DNA of 64,000 nt from Methanomethylovorans hollandica DSM 15978 (GTDB lineage Archaea; Halobacteriota; Methanosarcinia; Methanosarcinales; Methanosarcinaceae). The notes below the pieces were generated by a model that was given only the letters and a program-made list of their open reading frames with translations, did no database searches and had not been told where the DNA came from. The stretch covers positions 558,001 through 622,000 of the forward strand of contig NC_019977.1 of NCBI RefSeq assembly GCF_000328665.1, read 5' to 3'. Position numbers and translations under genes: made by a program. This document shows, piece by piece, positions 1 through 9,691 of this stretch (the stretch's first letter is position 1; the number at the start of each line of letters is the position of its first letter).

Positions 1-2
1 CA

Positions 3-3000
3 GACCACGGTTACAATGCATCAGCTCCTACGATCGGAATAATAGGTAATAGGCTGGGTAAGACCTCTATAGAATACAATTCCGAGGACGCGATCATCAG
101 AGAGCTTGAATCAAGAGGATGCAATGTGATCTACACCACTTATGCCGTATGTGAGGATGATGTGGATTACTTCACCATGAACGGTGAAGTGATAGTTGAT
201 TCAATAATCTCGGTAAAAGGTTTCTATCTTAACTATAATGACCATGAAAAAGGGATAGAATATCTGCAAAAGTACAATGTGCCTGTAATTAAAGCTATAC
301 AGGATTATTACCAGACGCCTGACGAGTTCAATGAAAGTGTGCTGGGATTGAGCAGTACCTCCATTCCATATCAGGTAACACAGCCCGAAATAGACGGGCT
401 TACCGATTATATCTGGTTAGCCGGAAGGGTGCAGGACGAAGCAACAGAGCAGTATTACTATGAACCAATCAAATGTCAGGTCGAATGGCTATGCGACAGG
501 GCCATTGCATGGGCAGAGCTTGGAAAAGAAACAAATGCTGACAAGAAGATCACCATCCTTTACTACAACCACGAGGGCGGCAAGAACAACATCGGTGCCA
601 GCTACCTGGATATCGGTTCAAGCTTTACTCTGCTCTTGGAAGACATGCAGGCAGCAGGCTATAACATAGGCAATGGCACAATTCCAAATGGCAGTGAGTT
701 CATCGATCTTTTCATTGAAAGCAGGAATGTAGGCACATGGGCTCCAGGGGAACTTGAGAAGGTCGTACAGTCAGGTTATGTGACCCTTCTGCCGGTGGAC
801 GAATATCTTGAATGGTACGAAACATTGCCACAGAGCGTACGCACCGAAGTAGAGGACACATGGGGCAAAGCTCCAGGTGATGTCATGACCTATGAGAACA
901 GAAGTGGAAAGTACTTTGTAATACCTACTATCCAGCTTGGAAATGTCAATTTTATACCCCAGCCAACCAGGGCAACCCTTTCAGATGAGTCTCTTATATA
1001 TCATAATTCCTCAATACCGCCCACACACCAGTATCTTGCGACATATTTCTGGATCAACGACATATACGATGCAGATGCTATGATACACTTTGGTACCCAC
1101 GGTACACAGGAATGGCTCCCGGGCAACGAAGTTGGTCTGTGGAGATATGACTATCCGTCTATCATGGTGGCTGAAACCCCTGTGGTCTACCCGTATATCA
1201 TGGACAATGTGGGAGAAGGTACACAGGCAAAACGCAGAGGCAATGCTGTCATAATAGACCATCTCACACCACCGATAATAGAAGCCGGTCTTTATGGCGA
1301 CCTTGCCACAATGAGTGAGAAGATCCAGAACTATGAGGATGCAAAAAGTGACAATAAAACTGGAATGATGGCACTCTATCGTAACAGCACGATACAACTT
1401 TACGGTAATCTCAGCCTTGCAGAGGATCTGGAAGTCTCAACTGGTGAATTGTATAATATGACAGATGACGACTTTGAGAACTTCCTGAATAGCGTGCTGG
1501 AGGATTATCTTGAAGATATGAAATCAGAGCTCATCCCGTATGGTCTTCATGTCTTTGGGGTGGCTCCTGAAGGTGAGAAGCTTGTATCTATGGTAAGGTC
1601 CGTGCTGGGTGATGATTTCAGCGATCACATCTATAATGTGCTGGCTAAAGATAACGGAACCGAGGAAGACTGGGAAATAGAAGCAGATTCTGATGCCATG
1701 TTACTTTTGAATGCCACCCTGCTGAATGCAACTAACGTTTCAACTGCCCAGGTTGAGTTAATAGGTCTTACAAATGCCAATATCACAGCCGATCTTGAGC
1801 TGGCGCTGCAGTATGCAGATAACCTGGCTCAGACCACACGTGAGATCGACCAGACATTAAGGGCACTTAATGCTGAGTATATAGAACCTGGTACAGGCAA
1901 TGATCCTATCCGCAACCCGGGTGCACTGCCCACAGGTAAGAACTTCTACAGCTTTGACCAGAGGACCATTCCCGATGAAGAGACCGAAGCCATGGGAGAT
2001 GCCGTCATAGACGCCTGGCTTGAAAACTACTATGCCTCAAATGGCACATATCCCAACAAGGTAGCCTTTGTCATGTGGTCAGTGGAAACAATGCGACATG
2101 AAGGTCTTATGGAAGCACAGATCTATGCCCTTCTGGGTGTGGAACTGGAAAGGACCAGCGGAAGAATAACCGGATTCAAAGTGATCCCGCAGGAAGAGAT
2201 GACACATCCGAGAATAGACGTGCTGATCACAACATCGGGACTCTATCGTGACACCTTCCCATACCAGATAGAACTGATGGATACAGCGGTCCGCATGGTT
2301 GCTGAACTTAATGAAACAAACGAAACCAACTATGTCAGATGGAACTCACTTGCAATAGAAGATACAATGCTGGCAGGCGGATATAATGAAAGCGTTGCAC
2401 ACAATGTTTCTATGTCCAGGGTATTCAGTGAGGCCACAGGTACTTATGGTACGGGTGTTTCCGAAGCAGTGGAGGCAAGCGATACCTGGGAGAATTCGTC
2501 AGAAGTTGCCGACCTGTACATATCCCGCATGTCCAACGTATACGGTAAAGATGTATGGGGTGTTAATTATGAGGATGTGTTCGAGCTGAACCTGGGAGGA
2601 GTGGATTCGGCCATACACAGTGATACTTCGAACCTTTACGGTCTCATAGACAATGATGACTATTATTCCTATTTCGGAGCACTCGGACTTGCTGTAAAGT
2701 CGATCGTAGGTGAGTCTCCTTCGATGTACATCTCTGATCTGACCAGCGTAGACAACCCGGAGATCATCACGCTAAGTGAAGCTTTCAGTGCTGAACTGAC
2801 TGCAAGATACCTCAATCCCAACTGGATAACCGGTATGATGGAATATGATTATGCAGGTGCCAGGGAAATGATGAAGACCATGGAATATATGTGGGGATGG
2901 GAAGCCACCACACCTGATCTGGTAACCGATTCTGACTGGAACAAGATGTATGAAACATATATACTGGATTCCCAGAACCTTGGACTGGATGAGTTCCTTA

Positions 3001-3599
3001 AGGATAATGCATATCAGTATCAGTCCATTACAGCAAGGATGCTTGAGACCGTAAGGAAGGATTCCTGGGACGCCTCGGACGAAGTGGTCGAGAACCTGGT
3101 GAAAGAATATGTTGAATCGGTGGTGGAAAATGGTGTCACATGCTGTCATCATACCTGTGGCAATCCTTCACTGGATGAGTTCATACAGGGTGTAATGTCC
3201 GTCCCAGGTCTGGTGGACGAACAAACGGCATCAGAATACAAGAAACTTATAGAGGAAGCTACCAGTGAGCCAGTGAAGGAAAGCACTTCCAGCCGCAGTA
3301 GTAGCCGTGGTTCCAGTGGTCCGAAACTGGAAATTACTAACCAGGCCACAACTTCTACATCAAACCAGACTATAGAATCTCAGATTGGTGCAGGCACAGA
3401 CCTTAGCCAGCCTGCGCCCGAAGCTCCGAAGTCTACTCCTGAGAACTATGTAGAAGGGTATGAGATGACCAAGGAAACTGTAGCTCCACCTGAAAGCAGT
3501 ACCCCTACTTTCTCTGGTTCTGATATAGTTGCTATTGTGCTGGTGGTAGGAGCAGCCGGAGCAGTGTTCCTGGGCTTCATGAGAAAGAGGAAAATGTGA
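3..3599 (+). CDS. Membrane-anchored CobN-like chelatase (copy 1, 5' partial)
   Basis: The reading frame is open to the left edge, so the start and signal peptide lie outside the window; a GTG at 126 is internal because the codons before it already match the paralogue at 3873. The protein belongs to the CobN/BchH large-subunit family of metal chelatases. Seen: the family hallmark HFGTHGTQEWLPG (near 1086), a Ser/Thr-rich linker, a Cys/His motif CCHHTCGNP (near 3141) and a C-terminal hydrophobic segment with an RKRKM tail (about 3510-3597). This topology puts the chelatase-like body outside the cell. Many N-X-S/T sites fit an S-layer-associated glycoprotein. Cytoplasmic CobN inserts cobalt into a corrinoid with CobS/CobT; no such partners are seen here, so a role in external metal or tetrapyrrole handling is inference. 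First of three tandem paralogues. Confidence 0.85.
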   Translation, partial: DHGYNASAPTIGIIGNRLGKTSIEYNSEDAIIRELESRGCNVIYTTYAVCEDDVDYFTMNGEVIVDSIISVKGFYLNYNDHEKGIEYLQKYNVPVIKAIQDYYQTPDEFNESVLGLSSTSIPYQVTQPEIDGLTDYIWLAGRVQDEATEQYYYEPIKCQVEWLCDRAIAWAELGKETNADKKITILYYNHEGGKNNIGASYLDIGSSFTLLLEDMQAAGYNIGNGTIPNGSEFIDLFIESRNVGTWAPGELEKVVQSGYVTLLPVDEYLEWYETLPQSVRTEVEDTWGKAPGDVMTYENRSGKYFVIPTIQLGNVNFIPQPTRATLSDESLIYHNSSIPPTHQYLATYFWINDIYDADAMIHFGTHGTQEWLPGNEVGLWRYDYPSIMVAETPVVYPYIMDNVGEGTQAKRRGNAVIIDHLTPPIIEAGLYGDLATMSEKIQNYEDAKSDNKTGMMALYRNSTIQLYGNLSLAEDLEVSTGELYNMTDDDFENFLNSVLEDYLEDMKSELIPYGLHVFGVAPEGEKLVSMVRSVLGDDFSDHIYNVLAKDNGTEEDWEIEADSDAMLLLNATLLNATNVSTAQVELIGLTNANITADLELALQYADNLAQTTREIDQTLRALNAEYIEPGTGNDPIRNPGALPTGKNFYSFDQRTIPDEETEAMGDAVIDAWLENYYASNGTYPNKVAFVMWSVETMRHEGLMEAQIYALLGVELERTSGRITGFKVIPQEEMTHPRIDVLITTSGLYRDTFPYQIELMDTAVRMVAELNETNETNYVRWNSLAIEDTMLAGGYNESVAHNVSMSRVFSEATGTYGTGVSEAVEASDTWENSSEVADLYISRMSNVYGKDVWGVNYEDVFELNLGGVDSAIHSDTSNLYGLIDNDDYYSYFGALGLAVKSIVGESPSMYISDLTSVDNPEIITLSEAFSAELTARYLNPNWITGMMEYDYAGAREMMKTMEYMWGWEATTPDLVTDSDWNKMYETYILDSQNLGLDEFLKDNAYQYQSITARMLETVRKDSWDASDEVVENLVKEYVESVVENGVTCCHHTCGNPSLDEFIQGVMSVPGLVDEQTASEYKKLIEEATSEPVKESTSSRSSSRGSSGPKLEITNQATTSTSNQTIESQIGAGTDLSQPAPEAPKSTPENYVEGYEMTKETVAPPESSTPTFSGSDIVAIVLVVGAAGAVFLGFMRKRKM

Positions 3600-3607
3600 T
3601 ATCCTAT

Positions 3608-3640
3608 GGCACTTTTCTCTTCAGGGAAGTGCCTATTCCC
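3608..3640 (+). terminator. Hairpin after CobN copy 1
   Basis: A 7-bp inverted repeat (GGCACTT 3608-3614, AAGTGCC 3627-3633) follows the stop codon by 9 bases and is trailed by a pyrimidine-rich stretch with TCTTTT. It is a plausible intrinsic terminator or 3' end stabiliser. Confidence 0.5.
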
Positions 3641-3785
3641 TCTTTTAGGCCGATGGCCAGGGAATTGGTTTGGCTATTTCTCTGCCTCTTATATAGAGAC
3701 AGGAATATCCGAACTTTTTTAGTGGGGATTATTTTCGAAATTCTCTGAAGCAAATTTTTGTTTATAGTGTTGCTCGTAAGGTTAG

Positions 3786-3798
3786 ATAATATATCTTT
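3786..3798 (+). promoter_or_regulatory. Candidate TATA region for CobN copy 2
   Basis: A 13-base inverted repeat AGATAATATATCT sits about 75-85 bases before the ATG at 3873 in an AT-rich intergenic region. The core resembles an archaeal TATA box; assignment is by appearance only. Confidence 0.3.
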
Positions 3799-3872
3799 AA
3801 AAGTGGAGCCAATGGTTGGTCTATATAGGCTAAATAGCGAAGTTGATCCCACTTTTTGGAAGTGATGGTACT

Positions 3873-6800
3873 ATGAAATGGAGAGAGTTACTCTTGATGA
3901 TCAGTATACTGGCTATGCTGTTCAGTATACAGATAGCAGCGGCAGACGAAAACAAGGTCAATGTAATGTATATTTCCTGGACACCGAGCGCTGCTCTTGA
4001 AGCGGCAAGCCAGTCCATGGTATACAGTTCAGACGTGGTGTATACTTATGTGCCTTCATTTAACACGACCACTTGGACCGGTCCAAGTGACGAACTGCTT
4101 GCAGCAGCAAGTTCAGGATTGTTGATGGAACAAGATGTGATCTTTACTGATATGTTGTCAAGTGCTGTCTTTGATCCAATGAATACATCGTTCAGGGCTG
4201 CAAAGGACAACGGTACTTCATTTGTTGATATAAGGTCTCTGGGAACACCGGAGTACTTTGACTATATCTCCGACGGTTCTTCAACGGAGCCAATAGATAC
4301 CTATTATAATAATATGGGTATAGGAACTGAAACAGAAATGCAGAATGCAGAAGACCTCCTGACATATCTATGCAAGAACTACGGCAATAAGCCTCAGATC
4401 ACAGATAACTGGGGAGGTAAAATACGCATTGTCTATATCGGCTGGCAGCCAAGTGCTGCTTTGGAAGACGCTGCAAGTACGACCAGATTCAATGACAGTA
4501 TAGAATTTATATACATTCCTTCCTTCAATACTACCACATGGGCCGGTCCCAGTGATGAACTGCTGCAAGCAGCTTCAAGCGGTTTGCTGCTGCAACAGGA
4601 TGTGATATTCACTGACATGCTTTCATCTGCTGTCTTTGATCCCCTGAATGCTACATTTAACGCTGCTCATGATGCCGGCATCTCTCTTGTGGACATCAGG
4701 TCTATGGGCACTCCCGGATATTTTGACTACGTTTCAGACGGTTCCTCCACGCAGTTGATAGATACGTATTATAACAATATGGGTACTGCTACTGAAGATG
4801 AAAAGCTCAATGCAGAGAACCTTGTGCTATATCTGGCAAAGGAGTATGGTGATCATCCTGAGATTACTGATAAATGGGATACAATAAAGATCATGTATCT
4901 TTGCTATGCAGCAAACCCGGCCCTGGAAAATGCCAGTCTGACAAATCCGTACAGCCAGAACATAGAATACACTTACATCCCATCCTTCAATGTTACCACC
5001 TGGGCCGATCCCAGTGACGAGTTGCTCCGGGCGGCTTCAAGCGGTTTACTTCAGGAGCAGGACGTGATCTTTTGTGATATGCTCTCCAGCAGCATCTATG
5101 GTCCTCTTAACCAGAGTTTCTGGGAGGCTCATACGGTGGGCACGGTGTTCGTTGATGTGCGTTCCATTGATACACCGGCATATTTTGACCATGTATATAC
5201 AGGCGATGAAAATGTCACATTGCTTAACTATTACAACAACATGGGTACACAGACCGATGCCCAGTTAACTAGTGCCGAGAACTTCCTTATCTATCTTGCC
5301 AAGGAATACGGTGACAATCCCGAACTTACTGCGGACTGGCAATTACAGGGCTCAGATGCCTCCGTTCTGCCGCAGGTGGGGCTTTACCATAAAGATTATC
5401 CAGGTAAATACTTTGAGACCACGCAGCAGTATCTGGAATGGTATTCTACAAACGATGATACACACCATGTGTATGATCCATCAAAACCCACCATTGGTAT
5501 GTGGCTCCATCGCAGTGATATCACCAACGGCCAAATGGGAGTGGTAGACGCACTGATCTCTGACCTGGAAGGCAAGGACTGCAACGTTATAGTAGGATTT
5601 GATACATTCGATGACATTGTCAAGTACTATTGTGATGAGAACAATCAGTCGCTGGTACAGTGTGTCATATCCTTGAAGAGTTTCAGGCTGAACTACTACG
5701 ATAATGAGAAAGGAGAACGCGAACTGAGGCAACTCAATGTGCCTGTGTTAAGAGGTATTGTTGTGGACGTTCCGCAGACACCTGATCCGGCAGATGCCAA
5801 CAGGGGTATACCGAATGCGCAGGTAGTGAGGATGACCCTTGGTCCGAACCTTGACGGCATCTTTGAGTATGTTGTCATAGGAAAGAACGTATATGATTCC
5901 ACTAACGGTACAAGTGAAGCTGTTCCTATGGACATTCAGGTGGACTGGATAGGGAACAGGTCCATAAACTGGGCAAAGCTCAAGTTAATGAACAATTCCG
6001 AGAAGAAGGTTGCGGTGATCTATTACAACTATCCTTCAGGCAAGGACAATATAGGAGCCAGTTACCTTGATACAATTTCCAGCATGAGGCTCATGCTTCA
6101 GGAAATGCAGGATGCTGGTTTCAATGTTACTTCAGTGCCTGAGAACAACACAGAGCTGCTTGATGTGATCCAGGCCCAGGGTATAAATGCAGGGTGCTGG
6201 GCTCCGGGTGTGCTCAATGAAATGGTCGGGAACAGAACATCATGGGGACTGCAGCTTATACCCATGGAAACCTATCGCGAATGGTTTGAAGCAGAAATCC
6301 CACAGGATCTGCGAGATGAGGTAATAGAAGAATGGGGAGCACCCTGGCAGGAAGACTTACCTGAGGACAAGAATCTCATGATATGGGAGAACAATTCCGG
6401 CAAATATCTGGTGATACCTACCGTACAGTTTGGAAATGTGTGGCTCATGCCCCAGCCTGCCCGTGGTTTCATGCAGAGTGATGACACGTTGTATCACAGT
6501 ACATTGGTCCCTCCACCTCATCAGTATATAGCCTTCTATCTATGGCTTAATGAGCAGTGGGATGCAGATGCCGTCATCCATCTCGGAACCCATGGCACGC
6601 ATGAATGGCTGCCAGGGCAAGCATACGGTATGAACAGGACAGCCGAATGGTCCCCATTGCTATTGCAGGACATGCCAAATATCTATCCATACATCGTTGC
6701 CAATGTAGGAGAGGGCCTTACAGCGGAATACAGAGGCAATGCCCTGATCATCGATCACATGACACCAACTCTGGAACGCTCTGGCACATACGGACAACTG

Positions 6801-9158
6801 TCCAATCTATCACGTTACGTGCAGCAGTACTACGGACAGGAGATGTCCACCCAGACGAAAAAAGGGTATCAGATGATCATTGTCGATGAAATGGTAAAAG
6901 CAAATCTCACTACGGACCTGGAGCTTAATGCTTCTGAACTGTACGGATACAATGAAACGCTCTTTGATGTGTTCGTAAAGAACGTGCTGCATGAATATCT
7001 GGAAGAGATCGCAAGTGAGAACATACCTTATGGCATGCACATCCTTGGGGAAGTGCCAGCTTCGAACTCTACATCGCCCAACAGGGACGAACTATCATGC
7101 ATGGTACGTTCCATGATGAAGGGAAATTTCGAGGATAATGTCACAGCTGCTTATTATCCTATAGCTGATTATCCATTGGGCATACCGTTGAATGATACAA
7201 AAGTGGACTGGTTGGTATGGGAAGTTGTGACCAATGGTACTTCCATATATGACGCAGAGGATATGGTATACGGTTATACCAATGAATCTGTTTTCATAGA
7301 CCTGGAAAGGGGTCTGGAATATAAGCAGCGGCTCATTGACTCTGCTATAGAGATGGACAGGGTGATCGATGCTTTGAGTGCTGATTTCATACCTGCGGGG
7401 CCAGGTACCGATCCGGTGATGAACCCTAATGCTGTGCCTACAGGCAGGAACTTTTATGGAGTGAACCCCGAGCTTTACCCTTCTGAAGCCACGTGGAAGT
7501 TAGGAGTAATGCTTGCTCAGGAGTTGTTAGTGGACTACTATGAGGAACATGGTGAATATCCGACAAAGGTATCTTTCTCCCGGTTCGGTGTGGAATTCAT
7601 TCGCGACCATGGTACGCTGGAAGCTGAAGCCATGTACCTGTTGGGTGTCAAACCTGTCTGGGACAGCAATGGTTATGTGGTTGGTGTGGAACTCATACCT
7701 GAAGAAGAATTGCTGCCCAACTACGACGCTTCCTTGCCGGGAAGACCTCGCATCGATATAGTCTACGCAACTGCAGGTATGCGGGATGCTTTCCCAAGCA
7801 AGATCAAAATGCTTGATGATGCAGTGAAACTTGCAAATATAGCTCCTTCCGTGAATTACCCTAACTATGTTAACGCCAGTACACAAGCCATATACCAGGA
7901 TCTTTACGCAAGTCTTCAGGGGTCCTTTGAGACCGATGAAGAAACTGCTGCCATGGCTGAAACCCTCTCTACCATGAGATGTTTTGCAGTACAGGATGGG
8001 ACTTATGATATCCTGGTCGGCGATGCCATCGATGCGAGCGGTGTCTGGGAAAGCGAGGATGAGATCGCGACCCTGTATCTTGAGAAAATGGGCTTTGCCT
8101 ATGGAACTGAACTGTGGGGATACCAATGCCAGGAACTGCTTACATCCAACCTGAAGAACGTGGAAGCATCGGTACATTCGGATTCTTCCAATCTGTATGA
8201 TACCCTGGACAACGATGATTTCTTCCAGTATTTCGGTGGCCTGAACCTTGCGACCAGGTATGTAAGGGAAGACCATCAGACGCCGGAGATGTATGTTTCG
8301 GATACGAGGGACCCCAATAATGCCCAGATGACAGGAATGAAGGAATACCTGAGCAAGAACCTGCGTTCCAGGTACTTCAATCCCAAATGGATAGAGGGTA
8401 TGCAGGGATCAGGATATGCCGGTGGCAGGATGATGGCCGAGTTCGTGGACAATCTGTGGGGATGGGAAGTCACCGACCCTGAACTTGTGGACGATTCCGT
8501 ATGGGATAATGTCTATAAGACCTATGCCAATGAGGGTATGGAAGAATGGTTCAATGCGGAGAACGCTGGTGCATACCAGTCCATTACTGGCAGGATGCTG
8601 GAAGCGGTCCGTAAAGGATACTGGGAACCTTCTGCTGAAGTTGTACAAAGTCTGACACAGGAATATATGGAATCCGTGGCGGAGAATGGAGCTACATGTT
8701 GTCATCACACCTGTGGCAATCCTCTGCTTGATGATTTTGTCCAAGGTGTTGTTTCTGTACCGGGTGTTGTCAGTGAGGAAGTTATCGATAAATATAATCA
8801 GCAACTCTACAAGGCAACTCTCCGTGATGATACTGAGGCAAATGATGCCACTTCTGCTGAAAAGAGTAAGGGTGGAAGTTCCACCGGTTCTGCACAGGTA
8901 AAACCTGGAGGTTCGAGCAACCAGACCACTCAAACAGATGGCGGTGTTGGAACAGATCTGGACAAAGTGCCTCAGGAGTCCATGAGATCAACTCAGGACC
9001 CGAACTATGTGGAAGGTTATGAGATGACAACAGAAACCGTGTCCCAGCCGGAAAGCAGCAGTCCTACCTTCTCGGGTTCGGATATAGTTGCTCTTATCCT
9101 CGTGGCTGGAGCCGTTGGAGCAGTCTTTATAGGATTCATGAGAAGGAGGAAGATGTGA
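3873..9158 (+). CDS. Membrane-anchored CobN-like chelatase (copy 2) with triplicated N-terminal domain
   Basis: I chose ATG 3873 over an upstream TTG (3843) because it gives a clean signal peptide (MKWRELLLMISILAMLF...) and has a TGATGG ribosome site. The 1761-residue product starts with three tandem copies of a ~155-residue domain (about 3954-4419, 4420-4883, 4884-5345), each carrying PSFN-TTW, SDELL-AASSGLL and DVIF-DMLSS blocks. It continues with the CobN body, including HLGTHGTHEWLPG (near 6580), then CCHHTCGNP (near 8698), a Ser/Gly-rich linker and a C-terminal membrane segment with an RRRKM tail. CobN proteins of the cytoplasm are about 1200-1300 residues; the excess is the repeated N-terminus plus the anchor. 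Substrate is unknown; extracellular location is inferred from signal peptide plus C-terminal anchor. Confidence 0.85.
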   Translation: MKWRELLLMISILAMLFSIQIAAADENKVNVMYISWTPSAALEAASQSMVYSSDVVYTYVPSFNTTTWTGPSDELLAAASSGLLMEQDVIFTDMLSSAVFDPMNTSFRAAKDNGTSFVDIRSLGTPEYFDYISDGSSTEPIDTYYNNMGIGTETEMQNAEDLLTYLCKNYGNKPQITDNWGGKIRIVYIGWQPSAALEDAASTTRFNDSIEFIYIPSFNTTTWAGPSDELLQAASSGLLLQQDVIFTDMLSSAVFDPLNATFNAAHDAGISLVDIRSMGTPGYFDYVSDGSSTQLIDTYYNNMGTATEDEKLNAENLVLYLAKEYGDHPEITDKWDTIKIMYLCYAANPALENASLTNPYSQNIEYTYIPSFNVTTWADPSDELLRAASSGLLQEQDVIFCDMLSSSIYGPLNQSFWEAHTVGTVFVDVRSIDTPAYFDHVYTGDENVTLLNYYNNMGTQTDAQLTSAENFLIYLAKEYGDNPELTADWQLQGSDASVLPQVGLYHKDYPGKYFETTQQYLEWYSTNDDTHHVYDPSKPTIGMWLHRSDITNGQMGVVDALISDLEGKDCNVIVGFDTFDDIVKYYCDENNQSLVQCVISLKSFRLNYYDNEKGERELRQLNVPVLRGIVVDVPQTPDPADANRGIPNAQVVRMTLGPNLDGIFEYVVIGKNVYDSTNGTSEAVPMDIQVDWIGNRSINWAKLKLMNNSEKKVAVIYYNYPSGKDNIGASYLDTISSMRLMLQEMQDAGFNVTSVPENNTELLDVIQAQGINAGCWAPGVLNEMVGNRTSWGLQLIPMETYREWFEAEIPQDLRDEVIEEWGAPWQEDLPEDKNLMIWENNSGKYLVIPTVQFGNVWLMPQPARGFMQSDDTLYHSTLVPPPHQYIAFYLWLNEQWDADAVIHLGTHGTHEWLPGQAYGMNRTAEWSPLLLQDMPNIYPYIVANVGEGLTAEYRGNALIIDHMTPTLERSGTYGQLSNLSRYVQQYYGQEMSTQTKKGYQMIIVDEMVKANLTTDLELNASELYGYNETLFDVFVKNVLHEYLEEIASENIPYGMHILGEVPASNSTSPNRDELSCMVRSMMKGNFEDNVTAAYYPIADYPLGIPLNDTKVDWLVWEVVTNGTSIYDAEDMVYGYTNESVFIDLERGLEYKQRLIDSAIEMDRVIDALSADFIPAGPGTDPVMNPNAVPTGRNFYGVNPELYPSEATWKLGVMLAQELLVDYYEEHGEYPTKVSFSRFGVEFIRDHGTLEAEAMYLLGVKPVWDSNGYVVGVELIPEEELLPNYDASLPGRPRIDIVYATAGMRDAFPSKIKMLDDAVKLANIAPSVNYPNYVNASTQAIYQDLYASLQGSFETDEETAAMAETLSTMRCFAVQDGTYDILVGDAIDASGVWESEDEIATLYLEKMGFAYGTELWGYQCQELLTSNLKNVEASVHSDSSNLYDTLDNDDFFQYFGGLNLATRYVREDHQTPEMYVSDTRDPNNAQMTGMKEYLSKNLRSRYFNPKWIEGMQGSGYAGGRMMAEFVDNLWGWEVTDPELVDDSVWDNVYKTYANEGMEEWFNAENAGAYQSITGRMLEAVRKGYWEPSAEVVQSLTQEYMESVAENGATCCHHTCGNPLLDDFVQGVVSVPGVVSEEVIDKYNQQLYKATLRDDTEANDATSAEKSKGGSSTGSAQVKPGGSSNQTTQTDGGVGTDLDKVPQESMRSTQDPNYVEGYEMTTETVSQPESSSPTFSGSDIVALILVAGAVGAVFIGFMRRRKM

Positions 9159-9235
9159 TAGCAGGAATGACCGATAATTATCTGGAAAATCCCCTTAAAG
9201 ATGCAGATCAGTAGCAGATTTGTCAGTTTACAGAG

Positions 9236-9266
9236 CCTTGTACTAGGTACAAGGTTTTTATTTTTA
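9236..9266 (+). terminator. Strong intrinsic terminator after CobN copy 2
   Basis: A perfect 8-bp stem CCTTGTAC/GTACAAGG with a 3-base loop (9236-9254) is followed directly by TTTTTATTTTT. This is the clearest terminator in the window and argues that copies 2 and 3 are separate transcription units. Confidence 0.8.
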
Positions 9267-9529
9267 ACTGGCTTAAAGGAAGGATATTACTGACGCCATC
9301 TTCCGTTATTCATGTATCCATCTCCATTCTGTTAACTAAAAAGAGTAGCTTATAGGTTTTTAGCCCTGTTATATCCTGAACTTGGAAGTAGCTTTTTAAT
9401 TTTTACTTTTTCAAATACAGTATATCATTCTATCAGCTGATGCATTATATTTCGAGTTACAGTTATCTATACTTTTAATGTAAATTAAATGCTTAAATGC
9501 GCTTAGTTGTTATCAAAAAAGCAAATAGA

Positions 9530-9548
9530 TAAGTATATATCATACTTA
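9530..9548 (+). promoter_or_regulatory. Candidate promoter or operator before CobN copy 3
   Basis: TAAGTAT and ATACTTA form a perfect 7-bp inverted repeat around ATATC, overlapping a TATA-like string, about 150 bases before the chosen start. It could be the TATA box, a regulator site, or both. Confidence 0.3.
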
Positions 9549-9691
9549 GTATTTTCATAACTACTAACATACATTCATAACTTAATCTCACACGTTTACA
9601 AATACGATGCACGTATTATTGTGGTCCGGTGTTCCTTGAAAATCAATTTGGATTTACCGGATCACATAGTAAAGCAAAGACGGTGGTTATC

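Larger units (their letters stand above)
9159..9691. other. 533-base intergenic region between CobN copies 2 and 3
   Basis: No gene is seen. It holds a strong terminator (9236-9266), then AT-rich sequence with an inverted repeat around a TATA-like core (9530-9548) and presumably a long 5' untranslated leader for the next gene. Confidence 0.6.

Noticed and set aside
7527-8276. 249-codon minus-strand open frame
   Set aside because: Antisense to CobN copy 2 and without recognisable motifs or ribosome site.
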